DNA of 64,000 bases from Lucinisca nassula (taxonomy: Eukaryota > Mollusca > Bivalvia > Lucinida > Lucinidae). The position numbers and the translations under genes are program-made. Where the stretch lies: NCBI GenBank assembly GCA_963580285.1, contig OY757011.1:161931908-161995907 (forward strand), in the 5' to 3' direction. The first letter of the stretch is position 1. Each line of letters begins with the position of its first letter. Of this stretch, positions 1 through 10,450 are shown piece after piece. The notes below the pieces were generated by a model that saw nothing but the letters and a program-made list of their open reading frames with translations, did no database searches and was not told the origin of the DNA.

Positions 1-426
1 GACTGCTGAAAATGCCTCTTTGTTTTGCATTGTCAGCACCGTAGCGCCTTCAGTTTTGATCGTTTCTTCCTGAAACTTACATATAAGTAGGCTTTGGGGA
101 AAAGCTCCGATGTGTTCGAAAAGAGGCGAGGTGGGCATATTGTTCATAGAATAAGGTCCCTTTGATTGCTGAAAATGCCTTGTCACCATCTTTACCGTGT
201 CACCATCGTAGCCCCTTTAGTTTTGATTGAATTATGTAAGTAGGGTTGGGGACCAAGCTAGCCTGCGTTCGAAAACTAGCAAAGTCGGCCCATTAATCGT
301 AGAGTTATGTCCCCTTGATCGCTGAAAATACCCTTTTTTACCTTGTCACCACTAAAGACCCTTAAGTTTTTATCGGATCTCCTTGAACTTACTTAAAAGT
401 AAGTCAGAAAGTCAGCGCTAAAAGCT
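1..426 (+). repeat. Diverged tandem repeat D, about 3 units of ~150 bp
   Basis: Recurring phrases are tgctgaaaatgcc, ttgtcacca and cttgaacttac. Related units lie at 2736-2935 and, in reverse, at 25250-25650. No coding signal is seen. Confidence 0.6.
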
Positions 427-618
427 CCGATGACATCACGAAAACAGGCCTATATAATTTTGTCCCCCTTGAACCCAACTTTTATGCAGTAAAACTGGGG
501 TTTGCAGGGGTAAACATTATTTTTATTGTTTCGGTTCTAAAATAAAGATTATGGGCACTCGTTAGAACCGCCTCAATGAGGCCGCCTCAATATATTTGAA
601 TAGGCGTGTTTTCGTTAT
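427..618. mobile_element. M2 MITE, internally deleted
   Basis: The left end catcacgaaaacaggcc and right end ggcgtgttttcgttatgg are near inverted repeats. The gggttt-rich body and half of the central palindrome (gaaccgcctcaatgagg) are present, but the right half is deleted. Confidence 0.75.
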
Positions 619-629
619 GGAGTTCGACG

Positions 630-1812
630 CCTATTGCGTACTACAGGGTTACTGAAAATAACTAAGTCGGACCTTGTTCTTGTGAGCACTCTAGAGGCCA
701 CAATTTTGGTCCAATCATCAACAAACTTGGTCGGAATGATTGCCATGATAATAGCTCGGTCAAGTTCGAATATGCGTCATGTCTGGACAAAAAGTAAGTC
801 AGTAGGTCAAATCATGGAAAAACCTTGTGAACCCTCTAGAGACCACAGTTTTGGTCCAATCATCACCAAACTTGCTCAGAATAATCATCTTGACAATATC
901 TGGTTGAGGTTAGAATATGGGTTATTTCAGATTAAAAAGTAGGTCAGTAAATTATAGAAAAACATTTGTGCACCCTAGAGGCCGTAGTTTTGGTCCAATC
1001 ATCATCAAACTCGGTCAGAATGACCGTCTTGACAATATCTGGGTCAAGACCGAATATGGGTAATGTCGGGTCAACAAAAAGATCAGTAGATTAAATCAAA
1101 GAAAAACCTTGTGAGCACTCTAGATGTCACAGTTCTGGTCCAATCATTATCAAACTTGGTCAGAATGATCATGCTATTTGAATATGGGTCATGTCGGGTC
1201 AAATAAGTCAGTAGGTTAAATAATAGAAAATGATTGTGAGCATTCTAGAGGCCACTGGTTTGTTCCAATCATCATCAAACTTCAGAATTATCATCTTGAC
1301 AATATCTGTGCCAAGCTCGAATATGGGTAATGTCGGGACAAAAAGTAGATCAGTAGGCGAACTCAATGAAGAACCTGGTGAGCACTCTGGCGGCCGCAGT
1401 TTAATACCTGAGTCAAATTCGAACATGGGTCAAAAAGTAGGTCAGTAGGGCAAATCATAGAAAAACTTGTGAGCACTCGAGAGGCTACAGTTTTGGTCCA
1501 ATCATCAAACCCTGTGAGCATTCTAGAGGGCATAGTTTTGGTGCAATCTAATCAAATTTGGTCACAATTATATTCTTGACAGTATCTGGATCAAGTTCGA
1601 ATGTGGGTCATGTTGTATCAAAATGTAGTCAAGTAGGTCAAATCATGAAAAACCTTGTGAGCACCCTAGAGGCCACAGGCACAGATATGGCCCAATCATC
1701 AACAAAATTGCTCAGAATGATCATCTTGACAATATCTCGGTCAAGTTCGAATATGGATCATGTCGGGTCAAAAAGTAGATCATTAGGTAAAGTAACAGAA
1801 AAACCTTTTGAA
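630..1812 (+). repeat. Tandem repeat A, ~140 bp units
   Basis: At least seven diverged units carry ttttggtccaatcatca, cttgacaatatctgg, aatatgggtcatgtcgg and aaaagtaggtcagtaggt. The spacing of ggtccaatcatca is about 140-145 bp where units are intact. The family recurs in reverse at 49126-49370. It is non-coding, and the short ORFs inside are artefacts. Confidence 0.85.
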
Positions 1813-1848
1813 CCGTTTGAGATACAGCCTTCATATTTGGCATGTTAG

Positions 1849-2012
1849 AAGTCTCCGTGGTGTATTGGTTATGTTACTCGCCTTGTATACCAGGGGTCGC
1901 AGGATCGATCCCGGGTTTCTCCAGACTTTCGGATGAGTCTTTAAACCGAGGTCCCGTCTCGAGATGACCTTAGCTGTTGGTGAGACGTAAAACTCAAAGA
2001 CTCACTCACTCA
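1849..2012 (+). mobile_element. S4 tRNA-derived SINE
   Basis: The head is tRNA-like, with A-box-like gtgtattggtta and B-box-like ggatcgatccc. The body ends gacgtaaaactcaaa and is followed by a (CTCA)n tail. It sits inside a tandem-B unit. The flanks tatttggcatgt and tgtatggcatgt look like a slightly decayed target duplication. Confidence 0.8.
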
Positions 2013-2438
2013 TGTATGGCATGTAGGTTTCTTGTGACAAGGGCTTCAGACTCATGCAAAAGATTTTGACCTGTGACCTTGACCTTGACCTGTGACCTGC
2101 TTGATCATAACTTTTGAACCGTTTGACTTAGAGCCTTCATATTTCGATTCTGGTTCATGTCGGGTCAAAAAGTAGGTCATTACGTAAATTCATAGAAATA
2201 CCTTTAGAATCGTTTGTGATATAGCCTTCATATTTGGCACGTAGGTTCCTTGTGACAAGGGCTTCCCACCCATACAAAAATTTGACCCTTGACCTTGACC
2301 TGTGACCTCCAGTATCATAACTTTTAAACCATTTGAGATGGAGCCTTCATATTTGGCATGTTTGTTCATTGTGACAAGGGCTTCCTACACATACACACTT
2401 TTTGATCTGTGATTTTACCTTGGCCTGTGACCTGATTT

Positions 2439-2602
2439 GAGTGAGTGTTTGAGTTTTACGTCTCACCAACAGCTAAGGTCATCTCGAGACGGGACCTCGG
2501 CTTAAAGATTCATCCGAAAGTCTGGAGAAGCCCGGGATCGATCCTGCGATCCCTGGCATACAAGGCGAGTAGCACAACCACTACACCACGGAGACTTCTA
2601 AC
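2439..2602 (-). mobile_element. S4 tRNA-derived SINE, inverted copy
   Basis: This is a reverse copy of the SINE at 1849-2012. It starts with the gagtgagtg tail and ends with the head (ccactacaccacgg). It forms an inverted pair with the first copy, separated by about 430 bp. Confidence 0.8.
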
Positions 2603-2735
2603 ATGATGTATCATAACTTTTGAAGATACAGTCTTCATATTTGGCATGTAGGTTTCTTTTGACAAAGGCTTCCCACTTATACATAAAATTTTGACCTGTG
2701 ACCTTGGCTTGTGACCTACTTTATCATAACTTTTT

Positions 2736-2935
2736 AGATGAGTTTGAAAACTGCCAAGGTTGGAGTATGTCCCTTTGCTTGCTGAAGAAAGCCTATTTTG
2801 GCATTTTCATCGACATAAGTCTCTGAGTTTTGACTGGATCTTCCGAAACTTAGATATAAGTATTTTAGGGGCAAAAGCTTGAATGATTTTCCAAAACTGC
2901 CAATGTTGGCATATAAGATTTGGATATATTTTGAT
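2736..2935 (+). repeat. Tandem repeat D, single diverged unit
   Basis: It contains gcttgctgaagaaagcc and cttccgaaacttagatataag, matching the units at 1-426. Confidence 0.5.
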
Positions 2936-3094
2936 GTTTTTGATCCTATTTCCAAAGGCAAAGGCAAAGGCCCCCAAATACTGTCAGTCTAGCTCACCTG
3001 GATAGGACCCTATTACGTGAATGAAACAATGAAATTTGGTCAAAATTGGTATGGTGTACCATTGGCAACAGCTTACTGAAGGTGTAGTGGAGGC

Positions 3095-3144
<50 letters not shown>
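3095..3144. repeat. (GT)n microsatellite
   Basis: About 25 uninterrupted GT units. Confidence 0.95.
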
Positions 3145-3147
<3 letters not shown>

Positions 3148-3174
3148 GAAAATCGTCTTTTTTTCCTATTTCTG

Positions 3175-3290
3175 TTTTAAACATAGATTGTGGTGCTCGT
3201 TAGAACCACCACTGACGTGTTTGTTTGTTTGATTTGCGGTTTAACGTCCCCGTCAACACTGTAACGGTCATACCTTTATATAAGAAGAAG
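3175..3290 (-). mobile_element. M2 half core joined to R300 3' end
   Basis: Bases 3180-3213 match the left half of the M2 palindrome (agattgtggtgctcgtt). From 3214 the reverse of the R300 tail follows (gtttgtttgatttgcggt, taacgtccccgtcaac). It looks like R300 inserted in an M2 core. Confidence 0.6.
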
Positions 3291-3299
3291 AAATAATGA

Positions 3300-4060
3300 T
3301 AAACATGTTTACTCCGTTCAACCCCACTGCCAAGCCCACTTTTCTCTGGGCGTCCATCCATCGGGGCTTGGGTGTCATGACGTTGTGAAGTTGCATAAAC
3401 GTCAAGACGTTGTACCGATGTTGATGTGACGTTACGATTACGTCATGTGCGAGCTGGGTTCAGTGCTTTGTCTCTTTCACATTTTGTCAACTATTACCTA
3501 TTGATGTATAAGTTAATGAATTTCACTGCCAGAGGGTTTTGAAATATATATTCTGCTTGGTTTAAACCTGACAGAACTTACACTGTAATTATTGAAAATT
3601 GGTCAAATTTATTCGAAATAAAATTAGGCCGAACATTGAACTTGTGACACAATCTTGTAATTTGTGCAACTTTTGGGCATAAAAACTGCGTGACCGAAAT
3701 ACTGAAAATACCTCAAAAAGGAGTAATATATACTACTCAAAGTTTGATAGGGATCACTTTTTAATGCAAAATAATTTTAGATAAATTAATTAGCTGAATC
3801 CAAATTTGATACATAATGATAGAAAACATATTCTTCCCAAAGACTAGTGATTAATTTTGTCAACGGGCATTGCATTCAAGCGTGACATCAACAACCGTCT
3901 TGGCACCCACAAAATTTGTCGTAACACGAAAGGATTTGGACAATTGATTTTTCACAAATTTCCAAATTTGTTTAGACAAACGTGCCTAGTAACATGTATA
4001 ACGCCCAATGGCATCAATTACAGCACGACATCACATGCTCGTAATTAGAGTCTGAATCCG
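3300..4060. other. No gene recognised
   Basis: AT-rich sequence with only short frames. I see no known repeat family or domain here. Confidence 0.5.
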
Positions 4061-4246
4061 CATCTCGAAAACACGCCTATATGTTTTTGACCCCCTGTAA
4101 CCCCACTTTTATTTAGTAAAACTGGGGTTTACAGGGGTAAACCTTATTTTTCTTTTTTCTGCTCTAAAATATGGATTGTGGGTACTCGATTTTCATTTTT
4201 TCGGCGATAAAGGTGGCAATGTATTCGTATAGGCGTGTTTGCGTAA
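4061..4246. mobile_element. M2 MITE, core deleted
   Basis: Ends catctcgaaaacacgcc and ggcgtgtttgcgtaatg are inverted repeats. The palindrome is cut after gtgggtactcga. It abuts the Tc1 remnant on its right. Confidence 0.8.
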
Positions 4247-5168
4247 TGGGTTTTGTGGAATCAGCCTCCTTTCAGCAACCAATGCATCTTTGGGCTTCTG
4301 TAAAGTCCTCGGCTGCACAGGTCGGGCTGAAACAGCACGCTGTAGCATGTCCCATGCATGTTCAATCGGATTTAAGTCCGGTGGTCGAGCAGGCCTGTCC
4401 GTACGAAGGATTGTCTCGCGTCCCAGATAAGCATCAGTGACGTGGGCACGGTGGGGACGGGCATTATCGTCCATCAGAATAAAGTTCGGTCCGATAGCAC
4501 CGGCATATGTTGTCACAAACTGATCAAGAATCCCATTGCAGTACCTCACTGCCGTTAACTTTCCGTTTTCAATGACGTACAAATCAGTTTTATCGTTCAC
4601 GCTTATCCCAGCCCAAACCGTGGCTGATCCCTTTCCACAGCGATCGTATTCTGCCACATTCAAGTCATTGAAGCGCTGTTTACACATTCGCCACAGTAAC
4701 TGACGTTTATTAGTGAAGTCTAGACAGAATCTTGACTCATCACTAAACATTACTGGCGTCCAGCCACGAATCGTCCACCTGACGTGAGTTCTGGCGAAGT
4801 CCGACCGGTCTTGCACGTGTTGTCTCGTCAACAGAACACGTACAGTAGGCTTCCTGGCATTAAGTCCGAACTCGTGGAGCCTGTTTCTGACAGTTGGCGT
4901 AGAAATTCGTACTCCAGTTCCGTTCGTAAACTCGTTATTCAAACGCGTAGCGTTCAGGAACCGCGTTGACGTCGAGACTGAATCAACAAAAACGATCATG
5001 ACGTTGAGTTATAGTCCTTTCGCGACCCCCGCCGTGTCTGGGTGAAGGATTACCGTGGGTAATATGCCGACTCCACATTTGGGAAACCACGCTCTGAGAC
5101 ACATTCAGAATCCCAGCAACACGGCGTTGGGAGACGCCAGATTCCAACATTCCGACGCCACGGTTCAT
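4247..5168 (-). pseudogene. Tc1-type transposase, broken
   Basis: Two frames together cover most of a Tc1 transposase, which cuts and pastes its own element at TA sites in the nucleus. The frame at 5168-4983 carries the paired-like helix-turn-helix start (SQRRVAGILNVSQSVVSQ). The frame at 4999-4193 carries the catalytic domain: first Asp in PVMFSDESRF, second in FILMDDNARPHRA, Glu in PDLNPIEHAWD. Thirty-four residues separate the second Asp and the Glu, so it is DD34E, as in Tc1. A frame break separates the two parts. The C-terminal end of the open frame runs into the neighbouring M2 MITE, so the natural C-terminus is lost. No flanking inverted repeats were found. It is presumably inactive. 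Confidence 0.85.
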
Positions 5169-5374
5169 TTCTTCGGGGCCCAGACGGTTTCATAACTGTC
5201 TTCTAGGCATTTTAGAGTTTCACAAATCAAAAGAAATCTTTTTACGCTTAATAAAGGAACACTGACAAGTTTGATTTTTCTGTTGGAATGCAGTGTTATG
5301 CATGAATTCATTGGCGAAGTGTGAGAAGTGTGCAATTCCATGAGTACTAAATTGCACATGAGTTTAAGATATTT

Positions 5375-5643
5375 ATCAATATACAATTTTGACCCTCTTG
5401 AACCCCACTTTTATACAGTAAAACTGGGGTTTACCGTGGTAAATCTTATTTTTCTTATTTCTTGAATAACATATAGATTGTGGGCACTCGTTAGAACCGC
5501 CTCGATGAGGCGGTTCTAACGGGTACACACAATCTATATTTTGAGCAGAAATAAGAAAAAGTATCACAGTTTTTCATCTTAAAATTTTCGTTTTTTCGGC
5601 GGTAAAGTTTACAACGCTTTTGTATAGGCGTGTGTTCGTAATG
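5375..5643. mobile_element. M2 MITE, complete core
   Basis: The body aaccccactttta / aaactggggttta is followed by the full palindrome (ctcgttagaaccgcctcg and its complement) and the right end ggcgtgtgttcgtaatg. The left terminal repeat is worn. Confidence 0.8.
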
Positions 5644-5770
5644 CAATGCCAACAACTGCCAAGTGTGTCGAGCATGGAAAAATGTTTATATGCTAGGGGC
5701 CATGCAGGTCTTATAACTAGCAACTTTTTAGAAAAAAAAATGTTTGTCACTGACATCAATTCTCTTTTAA

Positions 5771-6082
5771 GATCGTCCCCGCCCATCGGGCCTTGAAGAA
5801 ATAGATGGGCTGCATGATGCTTCCACGCAGAGCTGAAACCGACCGCACATGAGTAATAGTAAACCGCTTAGAGGATCTAGGCCTGCCCAGGCAAAGCGGT
5901 GCGAGTCGGACCGTCCATGCTTATAAACCCCATTGGTTTCATTGGGCGACAGGGCTTGAGATGTCATTTCATCTCAATGTTGGGTAAAAGTCCTACAAAA
6001 TTGGAAGCAACGTCTCCAAAATGACCTATACAGTGTTGACGGGGACGGTAAACCTCAAATCAAACAAACAAACAAACAAGTT
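5771..6082 (+). mobile_element. R300 retroposon, near complete
   Basis: It starts cgcccatcgggccttgaag, contains ccaattttgtgggac in reverse, and ends ggacggtaaacctcaaatc followed by (CAAA)n. Multiple copies share the same 5' start, so this is probably the full unit. I see no clear pol III boxes. Confidence 0.85.
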
Positions 6083-6229
6083 ACAAGAACTCAAGGACAG
6101 ATCTCCCAACCCCGTAAAAACATGGCGGAAAGCATGTCAGGCATTTCCCTTCTCCTCGGACACCTTGAGAACGTGCTGTACGAATTCTCCAAAAAATTAA
6201 CAAAATTTAATCTGTTTCTCGATCCAGAG

Positions 6230-6335
6230 TCAAACAGGTGCAGACTGAAGGGCAAACAGTGTAGACCCTGACCAGACTGCTCCTACAGGAGCAGGAGCTG
6301 TCTGATCTGGCTCTGGCCTACAGGACCATTATGGT
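6230..6335. repeat. Palindromic fragment related to M1/M3 core
   Basis: It contains gcaaacagtgtagaccctg and the short inverted repeat gctcctacaggagc. The core motif gcaaacagtgtagatcc recurs at 30963, 34700 and 54180. Confidence 0.5.
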
Positions 6336-6394
6336 ATTTTCTGTATGCACTTGACATAACGTAAATAAATCATCCTTATGACATAGTGCATTCT

Positions 6395-6500
6395 TATGTT
6401 CTGGAGCAGAAATAATAAAAATAATGTATACCCCTGTAACCCCCTGTTTTCTCTGTATAAAGTGAGTTTACAGGGGTGTTCATTACTTGTAAATGTGATA
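6395..6500. mobile_element. M2-related fragment
   Basis: It shows gagcagaaataataaaaat, then accccctgttttctctgtat and gtttacaggggtg, which is the M2 flank order. Both ends are lost. Confidence 0.5.
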
Positions 6501-6559
6501 AAACGCGCACCCTGTCTGTCCAAAAATAACATCCTTTGAAAAATGGTGATTTATTTACT

Positions 6560-6900
6560 GTAAAACAAAACAATTTCGCTTAAAGGTGCATTATTGAGCT
6601 GTCGGAAAAAAAGTGCTTAATTTTTTTTTTACATATATCGGGTATTTTTTGTTTAAATAATACAAATGAATGAGTTTTATGTAATATTGCGAACAATTAT
6701 GATCACAGGTTAAGTTTTATGAGACGGTTTTCCTAACTATGCTACGAACACAGTTAGTCTATTTTTAATTTCGCGACAAAACTACAACGCGCGTGAATAA
6801 TGACGTCATGCGGTAAATACCCAGAAAGGTATGCAGGGATCATCTCAACATCGTTACACACAATTCGTAGATCGTAGTAAAGTGAAATTCTTTTAAACTT
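6560..6900. other. No gene recognised
   Basis: AT-rich. It includes aaaggtgcattattgagct, which recurs in reverse near 21755-21775 and may be the end of an undescribed repeat. Confidence 0.4.
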
Positions 6901-6939
6901 TTTATGCGAATTCCAATGTGTAAAATGGAATGCAATTCC

Positions 6940-6942
<3 letters not shown>

Positions 6943-6986
<44 letters not shown>

Positions 6987-7064
6987 TCTCTCTCTCTCTC
7001 AGCATGCCATGGCGTACACGTTCCCCAGTGCTCTCTCTCTCTCCCCCTCTCTCTCTCTCTCTGA
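6943..7064. repeat. (CT)n microsatellite, interrupted
   Basis: CT tracts flank a short unique stretch. ORFs predicted here (poly-Ser/Leu) are artefacts. Confidence 0.95.
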
Positions 7065-7130
7065 AAGTACTATGGCCAACATGTTGCTAAGTTTTTTTCT
7101 CTCATTCATTATGGGCTAAATGTTGAAACA

Positions 7131-7190
7131 GTGGGTCAACATCGGGCAGACAGCGATACGACGTCGCCATGTCGTATCGCTCTCGGTCAG
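7131..7190. repeat. Hairpin, copy 1
   Basis: Arms gacagcgatacgac and gtcgtatcgctctcggtc surround the spacer gtcgccat. It is a near twin of the hairpin at 7679-7727. Confidence 0.75.
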
Positions 7191-7208
7191 ACGCACCGTT
7201 CATGCGAT

Positions 7209-7218
7209 TTACTCTCTC

Positions 7219-7293
<75 letters not shown>
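7209..7293. repeat. (CT)n microsatellite
   Basis: A long CT tract with one AT interruption. It directly abuts the 3' side of the R300 copy that follows. Confidence 0.95.
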
Positions 7294-7298
<5 letters not shown>

Positions 7299-7545
7299 GG
7301 AGACGTTGTTTTCAATTTTGTGGGACTTTTACCCGACATTTGGATGAAATGTCATCTCAAGCCCTGTCGCCCAATGAAACCAATAGGGTTTATTAGCGTG
7401 TACGGTCCGCCTCGCACCGCGGTTCCTGGACAGGCTTAGATCGTCTAAGCGGTTTACCAGTACTAGTGTGTGGGCCGGATTCAGCTCTGCGTGGAAGCAT
7501 TTTGCAGCTCATATATTTCTTCAAGCCCCTATGGGCTCTGAAAGT
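7294..7545 (-). mobile_element. R300 retroposon, tail replaced by (CT)n
   Basis: The reverse R300 body runs from attttggagacgttg to ttcttcaagcccctatgggc. The usual gacggggacgttaaac tail is absent and the microsatellite starts in its place. Confidence 0.8.
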
Positions 7546-7570
7546 GCCATGTCCAACATGTTGCTCAGTG

Positions 7571-7571
<1 letters not shown>

Positions 7572-7645
<74 letters not shown>
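7572..7645. repeat. (CT)n microsatellite
   Basis: Continuous CT tract. Confidence 0.95.
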
Positions 7646-7649
<4 letters not shown>

Positions 7650-7667
7650 TGGGTTAGCGCACCACAT

Positions 7668-7730
7668 TGGGCCAACATCGGGCCGACAGCGATACGACGT
7701 CGCCATGTCGTATCGCTGTCGGCCCGGCGT
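7668..7730. repeat. Hairpin, copy 2, perfect 19 bp arms
   Basis: Arm gggccgacagcgatacgac at 7679-7697 and its exact complement at 7709-7727 or close by surround gtcgccat-like loop sequence. It lies between a CT and a CA microsatellite. Confidence 0.8.
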
Positions 7731-7740
7731 AGTTCAGATG

Positions 7741-7743
<3 letters not shown>

Positions 7744-7823
<80 letters not shown>
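7744..7823. repeat. (CA)n microsatellite
   Basis: About 39 CA units. Confidence 0.95.
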
Positions 7824-7843
7824 ATTACCTACATGCTGCTCAT

Positions 7844-7844
7844 T

Positions 7845-7879
<35 letters not shown>
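7844..7879. repeat. (CT)n microsatellite
   Basis: Short CT tract. Confidence 0.9.
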
Positions 7880-7880
<1 letters not shown>

Positions 7881-8182
7881 GCAGCGTTGTCAAACTTAGT
7901 TGCAGAGATGAATGCCTTGACCTGCTCCATCCTTCGAATGAGGATGTAAGGTGAAAATCTTGATCCTGCCCAAACAGCACCAAAAAGATTGTTTTTCTTC
8001 TACACTGTTTTTGTAGAAGTAAAAGCCATACAGGGCTACTGTTATTTGTTAACGGTATAAGACGGAAAATAAATATTCTATGTATATATCGTCGGGCCGA
8101 CGCTTGACCGACATTCTACGCTGACTGGGTGTCTTCCATTAAAGTTAAAAACCCCTACCTCAGTTTAGTTTTGTATTGGACT

Positions 8183-8268
8183 AACGGCCCAGTCAACACT
8201 ATTTTATGTCATTTTTGAGCCGGTCAGTTTACCTGTCCACACTTTTCCTGGGCAGGCTTATACGTAAA
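8183..8268 (-). mobile_element. S2 SINE, 3' part (split)
   Basis: It matches the start of the reverse S2 copy at 19970-20050 (cagtcaacact, gtcagttta, ttttcctgggcaggctta). It stops at tacgtaa, where the GC-rich element begins. The rest of the SINE resumes at 9386. Confidence 0.8.
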
Positions 8269-8436
8269 GCCACGGTCACAAATCACTATTCGATCCCCGC
8301 CCGACTACTCGGGGACTGCGATGGGGTGAGATTGGGCTGGAGTCCGGTCGGCGTCCCGCCGGATGTTGGGGCGTCGGTGGTGGTCGGGAGGGGCCCGGTT
8401 AAATTTTAACTCGTAGTTAAAATTCTCCCCGAAAAC

Positions 8437-8958
8437 TCACCGACTTCTAGGTCGGTGACACATCGATAAAAGTCGAGCAGAGCTCGTACCGACGTCGATG
8501 TCGATGGCATCGGCTGGCATCCGGTAGTCGTAAAGCGGACCCCGACCAATCAGATAATCGGGCAGTAATCGGCCGAGGCCCGACAGATGATCAAGCGGAA
8601 TCCGCTGGACGAATTCCGGTTTCGACTGGCGCCGCTCGATCGCTGATTGACGCTCGACTATATAAGGGCCCGATCTCCGATGGGTGCCAGTTTCTAGCAG
8701 ACCAGTAGGGAGCATTGTACATAAACATTTGATAACTGCCCATGCAAAGGACGGTACACGATCCATTGCTTCATCCACCATCAGCGGTAGCAGTTCTTCT
8801 CCCGCACACAAGGTTGCAAAGACCACATTGGCACGGTGCCGAGCCCTAAGCAGCCACTCCTGTAACCTCCGGATCCTTTCCTGGGGTGACGGTAGGTGCA
8901 GTGGTGGGATAAGAGGCATCTTGTTCCGCTTTTCTTCGAAAGTTTTCCTCGACGTCAA
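8437..8958 (-). CDS. Unknown 173-residue ORF inside the GC-rich element
   Basis: I do not recognise this protein. The frame is open for 173 codons from an ATG at 8958. The N-terminal third is basic and helix-like (RIRRLQEWLLRARHRANVV). The middle is hydrophobic (AWAVIKCLCTMLPTGLLE). The C-terminal third looks less protein-like. A TATA box stands about 65 bp upstream on the same strand. It lies wholly between the inverted ends of the nested element, so it could be the element's own product, a captured host fragment, or a chance frame in GC-rich DNA. It has no DDE or zinc-finger motif. Confidence 0.35.
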   Translation of the reverse strand: MTSRKTFEEKRNKMPLIPPLHLPSPQERIRRLQEWLLRARHRANVVFATLCAGEELLPLMVDEAMDRVPSFAWAVIKCLCTMLPTGLLETGTHRRSGPYIVERQSAIERRQSKPEFVQRIPLDHLSGLGRLLPDYLIGRGPLYDYRMPADAIDIDVGTSSARLLSMCHRPRSR

Positions 8959-9022
8959 GAAAAAGGATGTTCACCCACCAACAGAGCTGACCCATTTGTT
9001 GTATAGGCAGGAGAGGATGCAG

Positions 9023-9030
9023 TTTATATA
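9023..9030 (-). promoter_or_regulatory. TATA box upstream of the nested ORF
   Basis: TATATAAA on the minus strand, about 65 bp before the ATG at 8958. The spacing would suit pol II initiation near 9000-8990. A second TATATAAG stands on the plus strand near 8659-8666. Confidence 0.4.
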
Positions 9031-9385
9031 CCCCTGAACAACTGGACAATTCCCGGCTGGGGTAAACCCGTCCCTTGTCCGGCGGCCGGGAACTGGGCGG
9101 ACATCTGCGGAACATCGACCGATGCTCGGGGACTAGTAACAATCGCCGGGTATACGGTCGGTAACCTGCAGTGCACCGGCCTATTTCCGCCCGGCGTATA
9201 CGCCGATGCTTCCCCGCAAAACTTAGGCTGACACCGCCCGATTCCCGGCGGATGTCTCTCTAGGCCCCACACGGCATACGTTTTGCCAAAACCGAGCCAG
9301 ACGCCCATTTCTCGGCTTGGACTGCTCGGCCGACCACAACGTATAGTATAGCTCGGCCGGGGTACGCCGAATTTGTGACCGAGGC

Positions 9386-9596
9386 ATCAGCAGTTAACCA
9401 GTACAGTGCACACTCTTTCGCCGCTGACAACTGCCCTTCTTGAATCAGCGGATGCCCAGTGGTAGAGAATGGCCGTGGAAAATATTTCATGATCTATCTC
9501 CACGAAAGAATGTTGCCGACCCGGCAGGTACCGAACACGCGCCTTTCTGATCACCAGTCAGACGTTCATCCGACCGAGGTACTGAGGCCGATGATT
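9386..9596 (-). mobile_element. S2 SINE, head part (split)
   Basis: This is the continuation of the SINE cut at 8268. It matches 20047-20243, with agtgcacac, ctttcgccgctgacaactg and ttgccgacccggcaggta, and ends in the reverse A box (catccgaccgaggtactg). Confidence 0.8.
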
Positions 9597-9775
9597 ATCA
9601 TACGAGATATTTTGGCCAGCAATAATCAAGTGTATATAAATGTAAAGTGCAGATAACTCCATGTCAACAGACATACAACGTCTAAACAACGTCCAAGTCA
9701 ACAGACATACAACGTCTAAACAACGATGCATTGACGCTGACGCAGCAAAGTCGATGCAACAACGAAATTGACATA
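9597..9775 (-). repeat. 5' module shared with the S2 fragment at 11505
   Basis: The sequence directly upstream of the SINE head (gataatcatcggcc, ttggccagcaataatc, gttatctgcacttta on the minus strand) also precedes the truncated S2 head at 11505-11690. Here a 31 bp stretch (tcaacagacatacaacgtc...) is tandemly duplicated at 9663-9725. The full S2 copy at 19950-20245 lacks this module. Confidence 0.75.
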
Positions 9776-9851
9776 GCGTGTAGCATCGGCTCCGGAACTT
9801 GCTACTCAAAAGTACCAGATTAATGTGGAAAATGATCATACCGACGGTAAC

Positions 9852-10101
9852 GGGCCTCCGTGGCCTAGTGGTTAAGAGTGCTGACTCTTGAACATTAGGT
9901 CTCTCACCGCTGTGGTTCGAGTCTCGCTCGGGTCATATGTGAGACGCCAAGTTCTGCAACGGAAGGTAAGGTGGTTTTTCTCCGGGTACTCTGGTTTTCG
10001 CCCATCTCTGATTAACGATCGCTCGATACGGGTGAAATAATCTTGAAAGGGCCGTAAAACCAAAACCAAAAAAAAAAAAAAAAATAAAATAAAATAAAAA
10101 A
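9852..10101 (+). mobile_element. S1 tRNA-derived SINE, complete
   Basis: The tRNA-like head has A box tggcctagtggttaagag and B box ggttcgagtctc. The body includes ggtggtttttctccgggta and gattaacgatcg. The tail is gggccgtaaaaccaaaacc plus poly(A) with AAAAT repeats. Confidence 0.9.
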
Positions 10102-10179
10102 ATACGGACGGCAGGTAATGACCTAATTTGGCGTTATTACGTAAAGCTAGAACCTAAAACCACTTCCCATCACGTGAAC

Positions 10180-10450
10180 AAGTCCGTGAAATTAAGACCC
10201 CACTAAACCCCATTTTATATAAAGAAAACTGGGGTTTACGGGGAATAACATTAATTTCCTTAGTTCTGCTCCAAGACATAGGCTGTGGGTACTCGTTAGA
10301 ACCGCCTCAATGAGGCGGTTCTAACGAGCATCCAAAACCTATGTTTGGAGTATAAATAGGAAAAATTTCACAAATCTTCATCAGAAAAAGATGCCCTTTT
10401 TAAGGTTTGAGAAATTTACTATATCCCACGGATGTGTTATCCTAATGCCA
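10180..10450. mobile_element. M2b MITE
   Basis: It has the M2-type core (ctcgttagaaccgcctca and complement at about 10291-10324) and flanks (actggggtttac). The ends differ from M2: cacgtgaacaagtccgtg on the left and cacggatgtgttatcctaatg-like on the right. Confidence 0.75.

Larger units (their letters stand above)
1813..2735 (+). repeat. Tandem repeat B, AGGTCA-rich
   Basis: Units carry catatttggcatgtaggtt, ttgtgacaagggcttcc and gaccttgacctgtgacct. The last is the reverse of AGGTCA direct repeats. The array is broken by two S4 SINEs and recurs in reverse at 47520-48970. Confidence 0.85.
8269..9385. mobile_element. GC-rich DNA element nested in an S2 SINE
   Basis: The ends gccacggtcacaaat (8269-8283) and atttgtgaccgaggc (9371-9385) are inverted repeats with 14 of 15 matches. 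Aligning the S2 SINE with its copy at 19950-20245 shows this ~1.1 kb as inserted sequence. It is far more GC-rich than its surroundings. It contains an inverted repeat around 8399-8425 (aattttaac / gttaaaatt) and an antisense ORF with a TATA box. No clean target duplication is visible and I cannot assign a superfamily. Confidence 0.7.

Noticed and set aside
7120..7899. Open frames of 70-140 codons made of Ser-Leu or His-Thr runs
   Set aside because: They are translations of CT, GA, CA and GT microsatellites. The same applies at 12236-12724, 22422-22711 and 2984-3184.
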